Below, one piece after another: positions 1 through 7,321 of a stretch of DNA of 64,000 bases. A model generated the notes under the pieces. The model did not search any database and was not told the DNA's origin. It saw only the letters and a list, made by a program, of their open reading frames with translations. Every line of letters starts with the position of its first letter. Within the stretch, counting starts at the first letter, position 1. A program made the translations under genes and the position numbers. The DNA comes from Rubrivivax gelatinosus (GTDB lineage Bacteria > Pseudomonadota > Gammaproteobacteria > Burkholderiales > Burkholderiaceae_C), in NCBI RefSeq assembly GCF_004340905.1, contig NZ_SLXD01000002.1, positions 1 to 64,000 on the forward strand. Reading direction: 5' to 3'.

Positions 1-166
1 TTCATCGCCATCAGCGTCTCCTCGTGAGCGGTGCTGCCAGCGTAGAAGTTCACTGGCTCACTGCGTGAGACTGCTGAGGCACGTTGCTAATCAGGAGTGT
101 CGTTGCCGATGGCACGCGCTTGCGCGGCCGGCCAGGATTGGGCTGAACACTTCCAGGAGACAAGTC

Positions 167-904
167 ATGGCAAAGAAGGTTGCGTACGTCACGGGCGGCA
201 TGGGCGGCATCGGCACAGCGATCTGCCAGCGGCTGGTGCGCGAGGGCTTCAAGGTCATCGCCGGCTGCGGTCCCAACCGCGACTTCCGCCGCTGGCTCGA
301 CGAGCAGACCGCGCTGGGTTACGAGTTCCACGCGTCGGTGGGCAACGTCGCCGACTGGGATTCGACGGTCGAGGCTTTCGGCAAGGCCAAGGCCGAGCAT
401 GGGCCGATCGACGTGCTGGTCAACAACGCCGGCATCACGCGCGACCGCATGTTCCTGAAGATGTCGCCCGAGGACTGGCACGCCGTCATCGACACCAACC
501 TGAACAGCATGTTCAACGTGACCAAGCAGGTGGTGCCCGAGATGGTGGAACGCGGCTGGGGTCGCATCATCCAGATCAGCTCGGTCAATGGCGAGAAGGG
601 CCAGGCCGGGCAGACCAACTACTCGGCGGCCAAGGCCGGCATGCACGGTTTCACGATGGCGCTGGCGCAGGAGCTCGCGGCCAAGGGCGTGACGGTCAAC
701 ACCGTCAGCCCGGGCTACATCGGCACCGACATGATCCGGGCGATCAAGCCCGAGATCCTGGAGAAGATCGTCGCGACGATTCCCGTCAAGCGCCTGGGCA
801 CGCCCGAGGAGATCGGCTCCGTCGTCGCCTGGCTGGCGGGGCCGGACTCGGGGTTCACGACCGGCGCCGACTTCTCGTGCAACGGCGGGCTGCACATGGG
901 TTGA
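167..904 (+). CDS. phaB: acetoacetyl-CoA reductase (PhaB type)
   Basis: This is an NADPH-dependent short-chain dehydrogenase of 245 residues that reduces acetoacetyl-CoA to (R)-3-hydroxybutyryl-CoA, the monomer for polyhydroxybutyrate, in the cytoplasm. The Rossmann glycine motif TGGMGGIG lies at residues 9-16 and the catalytic YSAAK has Tyr152 and Lys156; length and N-terminus fit PhaB rather than FabG. The start at 167 is chosen because CAGGAGA lies about 7 nt upstream; the longer in-frame opening from 65 has no homology-like N-terminus. A polymer synthase gene is not in the window. The thiolase at 34253 could supply its substrate. The stop codon lies inside a strong hairpin (896-920). FabG is the alternative call but less likely. 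Confidence 0.93.
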   Translation: MAKKVAYVTGGMGGIGTAICQRLVREGFKVIAGCGPNRDFRRWLDEQTALGYEFHASVGNVADWDSTVEAFGKAKAEHGPIDVLVNNAGITRDRMFLKMSPEDWHAVIDTNLNSMFNVTKQVVPEMVERGWGRIIQISSVNGEKGQAGQTNYSAAKAGMHGFTMALAQELAAKGVTVNTVSPGYIGTDMIRAIKPEILEKIVATIPVKRLGTPEEIGSVVAWLAGPDSGFTTGADFSCNGGLHMG

Positions 905-920
905 GCTTCGCTCAACCCAT
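896..920. terminator. perfect hairpin spanning the phaB stop codon
   Basis: ATGGGTTGAGC (896-906) pairs perfectly with GCTCAACCCAT (910-920) around a 3-nt TTC loop. The phaB stop TGA (902-904) is inside the left arm. There is no T-run after it, so it may protect or block the mRNA end rather than act as a classical intrinsic terminator. Confidence 0.55.
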
Positions 921-942
921 GGCGAGGTCCGTTGCGCTCCCC

Positions 943-967
943 GGGGCCCCCGCCGGAAGGGGGCTCC
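943..967. terminator. GC-rich hairpin between phaB and the YitT-family gene
   Basis: GGGGCCCCC (943-951) pairs with GGGGGCTCC (959-967), one G-T wobble, loop of 7 nt. It sits between converging genes and lacks a T-run. This kind of intergenic palindrome is often dispersed in genomes of this group, so it could also be a small repeat element. Confidence 0.4.
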
Positions 968-982
968 AGTCAGATCGTCGTT

Positions 983-1612
983 TCAGACGGCCGCGTAGCG
1001 GCCGGGGCGGTGGTTGACGGCCAGCGAGAAGTTCAGCGCGACGGCGCCGATGACCGACAGCACCAGCTGCCACCCGCCGACCCAGGGGATCGCGGTCAGC
1101 AGGATCGCGATGTCCAGCGCCATCTGGATCTTGCCGGCGCGCCAGCCGCGTTTTTCCTGCAGCCACAGCACCAGCACGTTGATGCCGCCCAGGCTGGCCT
1201 TGTGGCGGAACAGGATCAGCAGGCCCGTGCCCATCAGCAGGCCGCCGCCGATGGCCGCGAACAGCGGCTCGACCGACTGCAGCACCACCCAGTGCGGCAG
1301 CAGCTCGGACAGCAGCGACAGCAGCGCCACCGCGCAGAAGGTCTTGATCGTGAAGCGTGCGCCCATGCGCTTCCAGGCCAGCCAGTAGAACGGCAGGTTC
1401 AGCACGAAGAAGGCCGCACCGAAGGACACCTGGGTCGCGTAGTGCAGCACGAAGGCCATGCCGGCCGTGCCGCCGGTCAGCATGCCGGCGTGGCGGAACA
1501 TCACCAGTGCCAGCGCCACGAACAGCGCGCCGGTGACGACGCCTTGCACGTCCTCGAACAGGGTGTGCTGCTGGATCGGAAGGGCCGTCATGGGGGGCGT
1601 GGTCGTGCTCAC
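983..1612 (-). CDS. YitT family integral membrane protein
   Basis: This 209-residue hydrophobic protein has about five to six predicted membrane segments, including the glycine-rich MLTGGTAGMAF and the later IGGGLLMGTGLLILF, which is the pattern of the YitT/DUF161 family. No substrate is established for the family, so the transport role is unknown. The start is a GTG at 1612 whose GTGA overlaps the stop of the upstream DUF2788 gene, implying translational coupling; an ATG at 1591 is an alternative. It is the last gene of the minus-strand run map-glnD-selU-DUF2189-DUF2788-yitT. Confidence 0.8.
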   Translation of the reverse strand: MSTTTPPMTALPIQQHTLFEDVQGVVTGALFVALALVMFRHAGMLTGGTAGMAFVLHYATQVSFGAAFFVLNLPFYWLAWKRMGARFTIKTFCAVALLSLLSELLPHWVVLQSVEPLFAAIGGGLLMGTGLLILFRHKASLGGINVLVLWLQEKRGWRAGKIQMALDIAILLTAIPWVGGWQLVLSVIGAVALNFSLAVNHRPGRYAAV

Positions 1613-1827
1613 TCGCCGACCCCGTGCAGGAAGTACTTGATCAAGCCCTTGGCGGCGAAGCCGACGAGGCCGAAACCCAGGGCCAGGAAGAGCACGAAGG
1701 CGCCGAACTTGCCCGCCTTCGATTCGCGTGCGAGCTGGAAGATGATGAAGACCATGTAGAGCATGAAGGCGCTGACGCCGAAGGTCAGGCCGAACTGCGC
1801 GATCTGCTCTTCCGTGAAACCGAACAT
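1609..1827 (-). CDS. DUF2788 family small membrane protein
   Basis: A 72-residue protein with two hydrophobic segments (about residues 12-32 and 43-64) separated by a charged ESKAGKFG stretch, which is the hallmark of DUF2788 proteins of beta- and gammaproteobacteria. The function is not known. Its ATG directly follows the stop codon of the upstream DUF2189 gene, and its own stop overlaps the GTG of the YitT gene, so the three are almost certainly one translationally linked unit. Confidence 0.8.
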   Translation of the reverse strand: MFGFTEEQIAQFGLTFGVSAFMLYMVFIIFQLARESKAGKFGAFVLFLALGFGLVGFAAKGLIKYFLHGVGE

Positions 1828-2616
1828 TCAGGGAAGCTCCGACATCCCGGTGGTGTCCACCAGGTCACGATAGGCATGCCAGCTGGCGTGAGCGAGCCAG
1901 GGCACGACGACGACGAGACCGACCAGCGCCAGCGCCATGCCGATCGCCGTCAGCACGAGGATCAGCGCCGCCCAGATCGCCAGCGGCAGCGGATCCTGCA
2001 TCACGGCGCGCCAACTGGTCAGCACCGCGGCCAGCACACCGGTGTCGCGGTCCAGCAGCAGCGGGATCGAGACGACGGTCGACGCGAACAGCGGCGCCGC
2101 CAGCGCCCCGCCCAGCACCAGCCAGCTCTCGAACAGCCAGGAGTCCCTGGCCAGCACGACGTGCACCAGGAAGTCCCGCGGGCCGTCGATCGGCTGCGGC
2201 GCGAAGCCCACGATCAGCGAGCCCGAGGTCAGGACCCAGCCGGTGCCCGCGAATGCCAGCAGCAGCCCGAAGACCACGAGCCGGCCGTCGCGTGGTTTCC
2301 AGACGGCCAGCGATTCGGCCACGCTGAGCACGCGCCCGCGCTGCAGCGCGCGGCTGACGGCGTAGAGGCCGGTCGCCAGGATCGGCGCGACCAGCAGGAA
2401 GCCGCTGAATGCGCCGGCAATGAGCCAGAAGCGCTGGTTCGACAAGGCCAGCAGCAGCGCGCCGAAGGCCGCGGCCGCCAGGCCGTGCACCAGCCCGGGC
2501 GCAGGGTTGCGGACGAGGTCGCTCCAGCCGCGCGCCAGCCAGCCCAGCGGGCGCAGTGCCGGGATCTCCCGGACGCCGAAACGACGCGATTCCTCGAGTG
2601 CGGTGCTGTGGCGCAT
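1828..2616 (-). CDS. DUF2189 domain membrane protein
   Basis: This is a membrane protein of 262 residues with several hydrophobic segments and the REIPALRPLGWLARGW entry region seen in DUF2189 proteins, which are related to glycerophosphoryl-diester-phosphodiesterase membrane domains but have no proven activity. I place the start at 2616 because CTGGAG lies about 9 nt upstream; an in-frame ATG at 2676 has no ribosome binding site, and the frame is open further back into selU. The stop abuts the ATG of DUF2788. No regulatory signal is seen in the 83-bp gap to selU. Confidence 0.75.
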   Translation of the reverse strand: MRHSTALEESRRFGVREIPALRPLGWLARGWSDLVRNPAPGLVHGLAAAAFGALLLALSNQRFWLIAGAFSGFLLVAPILATGLYAVSRALQRGRVLSVAESLAVWKPRDGRLVVFGLLLAFAGTGWVLTSGSLIVGFAPQPIDGPRDFLVHVVLARDSWLFESWLVLGGALAAPLFASTVVSIPLLLDRDTGVLAAVLTSWRAVMQDPLPLAIWAALILVLTAIGMALALVGLVVVVPWLAHASWHAYRDLVDTTGMSELP

Positions 2617-2699
2617 GGTCTTCGCTCCAGGGATGGCGACGCCTCCCGGTATAGCGGCCATCGTCTGCACGACCATCGGGGAAATCGCCTTGGCCGCGA

Positions 2700-3779
2700 T
2701 CACGGCAAGACTCCTTCCGGCGCCGTCCATGGCGCCAGCGCCTGCGCCGCGCGTGCCAGCGTCGGCGCCTCGCCGTCGTCCAGCAGCACCGGCACGGCCT
2801 GCTCGAAGCGCTCGAAGTTGCGTGCCGTCGAGCGTGCGTAGATCGGGTCGTAGTGCTCGGCCAGCAGCTCGCGCACCAGCGTCGGGAACTCGCCGGCGCG
2901 CGCCAGCGCCTGCCAGCGTTCGACGGTGGCCGTGCCGCGCAGCTCGCGCAGGCGCGCCAGCAGCGCGCACAGCGCCTCGGCGTCGTCGACGAGATGGGCG
3001 TAGTCCTCGATCAGCAGGCGCACGCGGGCCTCGGTGGGCATCTGCACCGCCAGGCAGGCTGCGGCGCGCAGCTGTGCCAGCAGGCTCTCGGGCACGCGCA
3101 GGCGGCCGATCGTGCGGCTCTCGGCCTCGACGAACACGGGGCGCGCCGGATCGAAGGCGCGCAGTACCTGCCAGATGCGGGTTTCGAAGGCCTTCTGCGA
3201 CGGTTGTGCCTGGTCGGGCAGGGGGCCCAGCACCGAACCGCGGTGCGCGGCCAGCGCCTCCAGGTCCAGCACCTGGGCGCCGGCGGCGACCAGCGCGCCC
3301 AGCAGCCGGCTCTTGCCCGAGCCGGTCGGGCCGGCGACGACCTGCAGCGTGAACCGGGCCGGCAGCGTCTCGAGTTCAGCGACGACGGCGCGGCGGAACT
3401 CGCGGTAGCCGCCTTCGAGTACGGTGACCGAGAAGCCGATCTGGTCGAGCACCAGCGCCAGCGCGCCCGAACGGTGGCCGCCGCGCCAGCAGTAGATCAG
3501 CGGCCGCCACTCGCGATCCTTGTCGAGCAGCTCGCGCTCGACGTGGCCGGCGACGTTGCGTGCGACCAGGATCGCGCCGCGTTTGCGCGCCGCGAAGGGC
3601 GAGACCTGCTTGTACTCGGTGCCGATGCTGGCGCGTTCGGCGTCGTTCAGCGATGGCCAGTTGACGGCGCCGGGCAGGCGGTCCTCGGCGTGCTCGCTCT
3701 CGCTGCGAGCGTCGACGATGGCGCTGAACTGGTCCAGCCGGGCGATGGCCTCGGCGGCGCTGATGCGGCGCAGGCTCAC
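2700..3779 (-). CDS. selU: tRNA 2-selenouridine synthase (SelU/MnmH)
   Basis: This enzyme replaces sulfur by selenium in the wobble 2-thiouridine of tRNAs for Lys, Glu and Gln, through a geranylated intermediate, using selenophosphate. The 359-residue protein has an N-terminal rhodanese domain with the active Cys97 in CWRGG (the same number as in the E. coli enzyme) and a C-terminal P-loop domain with GPTGSGKS at 150-157. The start is a GTG at 3779, set by homology of the N-terminus, 37 bp after glnD. The selenophosphate synthetase gene selD is not in the window. Without selD in the genome the enzyme would make only geranylated tRNA. Confidence 0.9.
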   Translation of the reverse strand: MSLRRISAAEAIARLDQFSAIVDARSESEHAEDRLPGAVNWPSLNDAERASIGTEYKQVSPFAARKRGAILVARNVAGHVERELLDKDREWRPLIYCWRGGHRSGALALVLDQIGFSVTVLEGGYREFRRAVVAELETLPARFTLQVVAGPTGSGKSRLLGALVAAGAQVLDLEALAAHRGSVLGPLPDQAQPSQKAFETRIWQVLRAFDPARPVFVEAESRTIGRLRVPESLLAQLRAAACLAVQMPTEARVRLLIEDYAHLVDDAEALCALLARLRELRGTATVERWQALARAGEFPTLVRELLAEHYDPIYARSTARNFERFEQAVPVLLDDGEAPTLARAAQALAPWTAPEGVLP

Positions 3780-3816
3780 GGCGGGCTCGCCCGGCCGGCG
3801 GCGTCGTGGCGGCCTG

Positions 3817-6438
3817 TCATGCCGGGGCCGCGACCGCGTCGAGCAGCTCGCTCTCGATCTGCAGCTGCGTGCGCGGCTGCTGCAGCGCCGGGCCGTCGAC
3901 GAGGAAGGTGTCTTCCACGCGTTCGCCCAGCGTCGTGATCTTGGCGAGCTGCAGGTTGATGTGGTGGCGCCCCAGGACACGGGCGATGGCGTACAGCAGG
4001 CCCGAGCGGTCGCTGGCGGTGACCGTCAGCAGCCAGCGCTGGGCGCGTTCATCCGGTGCCAGCGTGACCCGCGGCACGACGGGGAACGAGCGCACGCGGC
4101 GCGAGACGCGGCCCTGGCTGGGCTGGGGCAGCGGGCCGTCGGAGGCGAGCGCCGCCGTGGCCTGGGTCTCGACCAGCGCGATCAGGTCGCGGTAGGCCGC
4201 CGGGCTCGTGTCGGCCAGCCGCGTGCTGACGACCTGGAAGGTGTCGAGCGCGTAGCCGGCGCGCGTGGTGTGGATCTTGGCGTCCAGGATGCTGAAGCCC
4301 GCGCCGTCGAAGTAGCCGCAGATGCGCGCGAACAGGTCCTGCCGGTCGGGCGAATAGACCAGCACCTGCAGGCCGTCGCCGACCGAGGACGGCCGCGCGC
4401 GCACCACCGGCTCGCGCGTCTCGATGTGGCGCCACAGCGAGCGTGCGTGCCAGGCGATGTCGGCGGCTTCGTGGCGCGCGAAGTAGCTGACCTCCAGCGT
4501 GCGCCACAGCGGCTCCTCGGTGCCGGGCAGCGCGGTGTGCAGCGCCAGGATCTGCCGCGCCTCGTGCATGCGGGCCTCGATCTCGGCGTCGATGTTGGGG
4601 TGCGAGCCGCCCAGTGCCCGCAGCGTCAGGCGGAACAGGTCCTCCAGCAGCTTGCCCTTCCAGGCGTTCCAGACGCGCGGGCTGGTGCCGCGGATGTCGG
4701 CCACCGTCAGCAGGTACAGGCCGATCAGCTGGCGCTCGTTGCCGACCAGGCGCGCGAACGAGGCGATGACCTCGCTGTCCGACAGGTCCTCCTTCTGCGC
4801 GATGCGGCTCATCGTCAGGTGGTGGCGAACGAGGAACTCGACGAGCTGCGTGTCGGCGCGCGACAGGCCGTGGTCGCGGCAGAAACGCCGCACCTCGACC
4901 GCCCCCAGCTCGGAATGGTCGCCGCCGCGGCCCTTGGCCACGTCGTGGAACAGCGCCGCGACGTAGAGCAGCTCCGGGTGGTCCCAGTGCGCGGCCAGCC
5001 GGCTGCAGAACGGGTACTCGTGCGCGTGCTCCGGGATGAAGAAGCGGCGCACGTTGCGCAGCACCATCAGGATGTGCTGGTCCACGGTGTAGACGTGGAA
5101 CAGGTCGTGCTGCATGCGCCCGACGATGCGCCGGAACACCCACAGGTAGCGGCCGAGCACCGACGTCGAGTTCAGCAGCCGGAAGGCGTGTGTCAGCCCG
5201 GTGGGCTGGCGCAGGATCTGCATGAACAGCGCCCGGTTCCTCGGGTCGCGCCGGAAGCGCCCGTCCATCACGCTGCGCGAGTTGTAGAGCGCGCGCAGCG
5301 TGCGCGAGGACAGCCCCTGGATGCCGGGCTCCTGCGCGAAGACGAGGAAGGTCTCGAGGATCGCGTCCGGGTGTTCCAGGTACAGATCGTCGCGCGCGAC
5401 TTCCAGCATGCCGGCGCGGTCGAGGAAACGCTCGCTGATCGGGCGGCCCGGCGCGGCCTCCGACCCGTTGACACGCTCCTCGATGTTCATCATCAGGATC
5501 TGGTTGAGCTGCGCCACCGCCTTGGCCGCCCAGTAGTAGCGGTGCATCAGCACCTCGGAGCTGCGCTGGCCCTTGGTCGGGTGGTAGCCGAAGCTCTCGG
5601 CCACGGCGGTCTGCAGGTCGAAGACGAGGCGGTCCTCGCGCCGCCCGGCGACGACGTGCAGCCGGGCGCGGATCAGCTTCAGCGTGCCTTCATGGCGCGC
5701 CAGCTGCGAGGCCTCGAACGGCGTCACCAGTCCCTTGGCGGCGAGTTCGCCCCAGGTTCGGCCCAGGCCGGCCGCACGGGCCACCCAAATGACGACCTGC
5801 AGGTCGCGCAGCCCGCCGGGGCTTTCCTTGCAGTTGGGCTCCAGCGAGTACGGCGTGCCTTCGTACTTCACGTGGCGCTGCTGCATCTCCAGCGTCTTGG
5901 CGCGCAGGAAGGCCGGGGCGTCGACGGCCTGCGTCGTCGCGTCGCGCAAACCGTTGTAGAGCTTGCGTGCGCCGCAGATCAGGCGCGACTCGAGCAGCGC
6001 CGTCTGCACCGTGACGTCGCGCCGGGCTTCCTGCAGGCATTCGTCGAGCGTGCGCACCGACGAGCCGATCTCCAGGCCGATGTCCCAGCAGGCGGTGATG
6101 AAACCTTCGACCGCGGCACGCAACGCGTCGCCGCCGGCGGCGTCGGCCGGCAGCAGCACCAGCACGTCGATGTCGGAGCAAGGAAACAGCTCGCCGCGCC
6201 CGTAGCCGCCCACGGCCACCAGCGCCGCGCCGGGTGGCATGCCCGCGTGGGTCCACAGGTCGGCCAGCGTCGCGTCGACGTGGCGGGCCAGCGCCTTCAG
6301 CAGCTGACGCGCGGCGGTGCTCGTCGGGCGGGAGCTGCGGAAGTGGCCGACGATCGCGGCCTTGCCGTCACGGAATCGCGCACGCAGCGCGGCGACGCTG
6401 CCCGGAGCACGGGCCGGCGCTTCGGGCAGCGCGGACAT
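3817..6438 (-). CDS. glnD: bifunctional uridylyltransferase/uridylyl-removing enzyme GlnD
   Basis: GlnD senses glutamine and adds or removes UMP on PII proteins, thereby setting nitrogen control. The 873-residue protein has the nucleotidyltransferase motif GGYGRGELFPCSDID at 77-91, an HD phosphohydrolase domain with LFHDVAKG near residue 497 for UMP removal, and two C-terminal ACT domains (about 690-770 and 795-870) that bind glutamine. The length matches the family and key residues are intact. It begins 3 bp after the map stop, an arrangement conserved in betaproteobacteria, so the two are co-transcribed. Confidence 0.97.
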   Translation of the reverse strand: MSALPEAPARAPGSVAALRARFRDGKAAIVGHFRSSRPTSTAARQLLKALARHVDATLADLWTHAGMPPGAALVAVGGYGRGELFPCSDIDVLVLLPADAAGGDALRAAVEGFITACWDIGLEIGSSVRTLDECLQEARRDVTVQTALLESRLICGARKLYNGLRDATTQAVDAPAFLRAKTLEMQQRHVKYEGTPYSLEPNCKESPGGLRDLQVVIWVARAAGLGRTWGELAAKGLVTPFEASQLARHEGTLKLIRARLHVVAGRREDRLVFDLQTAVAESFGYHPTKGQRSSEVLMHRYYWAAKAVAQLNQILMMNIEERVNGSEAAPGRPISERFLDRAGMLEVARDDLYLEHPDAILETFLVFAQEPGIQGLSSRTLRALYNSRSVMDGRFRRDPRNRALFMQILRQPTGLTHAFRLLNSTSVLGRYLWVFRRIVGRMQHDLFHVYTVDQHILMVLRNVRRFFIPEHAHEYPFCSRLAAHWDHPELLYVAALFHDVAKGRGGDHSELGAVEVRRFCRDHGLSRADTQLVEFLVRHHLTMSRIAQKEDLSDSEVIASFARLVGNERQLIGLYLLTVADIRGTSPRVWNAWKGKLLEDLFRLTLRALGGSHPNIDAEIEARMHEARQILALHTALPGTEEPLWRTLEVSYFARHEAADIAWHARSLWRHIETREPVVRARPSSVGDGLQVLVYSPDRQDLFARICGYFDGAGFSILDAKIHTTRAGYALDTFQVVSTRLADTSPAAYRDLIALVETQATAALASDGPLPQPSQGRVSRRVRSFPVVPRVTLAPDERAQRWLLTVTASDRSGLLYAIARVLGRHHINLQLAKITTLGERVEDTFLVDGPALQQPRTQLQIESELLDAVAAPA

Positions 6439-6441
6439 CGT

Positions 6442-7281
6442 TCAGCCGGCGGCGGCGGTGGCCGCGGTGACGAAGGCCGGCGGCGGCGGGCTGCCGGCCG
6501 ACAGCGTCAGCACTTCGTAGCCGCTGTCGGTGACGAGCACGGTGTGCTCCCATTGCGCCGACAGCGAACGGTCACGCGTGACGATGGTCCAGCCGTCGTA
6601 GGGGCGGTTGCCCTTGCGGTCTTCCTTGATCTCGCGCCGGCCGGCGTTGATCATCGGCTCGATCGTGAAGATCATGCCCGGCTGCAGCTCTTCCAGCGTG
6701 CCCGGGCGACCGTAGTGCAGCACCTGCGGCTCCTCGTGGAAGCGGCGGCCGACGCCGTGGCCGCAGAACTCGCGCACGATCGAGAAGCCGGCGTTCTCGG
6801 CGAAGGTCTGGATCGCGTGGCCGATGTCGCCCAGGCGCGCACCGGGGCGCACCTTGACGATGCCCTTCCACATCGCCTCGTAGGTGATCTGCACCAGGCG
6901 CCGGGCGGCGATCGTGCCTTCGCCGATCACGTACATGCGGCTGTTGTCGCCGTGAAAGCCGTCCTTGATGATCGTGACGTCGATGTTGAGGATGTCGCCG
7001 TTCTTCAGCGGCCGCTCGTCGGGGATGCCGTGGCAGACGACGTCGTTGAGCGAGGTGCACAGCGAGGCCGGGTAGGGCGGATAGCCCGGCGGCTGGTAGT
7101 TCAGCGTCGCCGGCACGCCGCCCTGCACGTTGACCATGTAGTCGTGCGCCAGACGGTCGATCTCCTTGGTCGTGATGCCGGCGCGCACGTGCGGCGTCAG
7201 CATGTCCAGCACTTCGGACGCCAGGCGGCAGGCCTGGCGCATCGCCGCGATCTCTTCGGCGTTCTTGATCACAATCGTCAT
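6442..7281 (-). CDS. map: methionine aminopeptidase, type I
   Basis: Map removes the initiator methionine from new proteins after deformylation; the deformylase gene def lies at 43177 in this window. The 279-residue protein shows the metal ligands in [14 protein letters not shown], the catalytic region [12 protein letters not shown] and the MIFTIEPM ligand segment. I choose the ATG at 7281; the frame stays open upstream but into purL. The start has no clear ribosome binding site, and a GATAAT hexamer ends 7 nt upstream, so the mRNA may be leaderless. It is divergent from purL across 40 bp. Confidence 0.95.
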   Translation of the reverse strand: MTIVIKNAEEIAAMRQACRLASEVLDMLTPHVRAGITTKEIDRLAHDYMVNVQGGVPATLNYQPPGYPPYPASLCTSLNDVVCHGIPDERPLKNGDILNIDVTIIKDGFHGDNSRMYVIGEGTIAARRLVQITYEAMWKGIVKVRPGARLGDIGHAIQTFAENAGFSIVREFCGHGVGRRFHEEPQVLHYGRPGTLEELQPGMIFTIEPMINAGRREIKEDRKGNRPYDGWTIVTRDRSLSAQWEHTVLVTDSGYEVLTLSAGSPPPPAFVTAATAAAG

Positions 7282-7288
7282 CCCCCGG

Positions 7289-7313
7289 ATTATCCCATCG
7301 GCCCCCGTAAAAT
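7289..7313. promoter_or_regulatory. overlapping divergent -10 boxes for map and purL
   Basis: On the minus strand GATAAT (7294 to 7289) ends 7 nt before the map start; on the plus strand TAAAAT (7308-7313) ends 8 nt before the purL start. Only 40 bp separate the two start codons, so both promoters overlap and both mRNAs are predicted to begin at or within a few bases of the ATG. Convincing -35 boxes are not seen. This is sequence reading, not measured transcription. Confidence 0.4.
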
Positions 7314-7321
7314 CCCGGTCC

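Noticed and set aside
1-27. Possible start of a minus-strand gene (ATG at 11, GAGGAGA before it) or the end of a plus-strand frame (stop at 25-27)
   Set aside because: Only nine to ten bases of coding sequence are visible, so neither can be supported from this window.
1624-2841. Plus-strand frame of 405 codons opposite the DUF2788 and DUF2189 genes
   Set aside because: Composition is that of an antisense shadow; the minus-strand genes have recognisable families and tight junctions.
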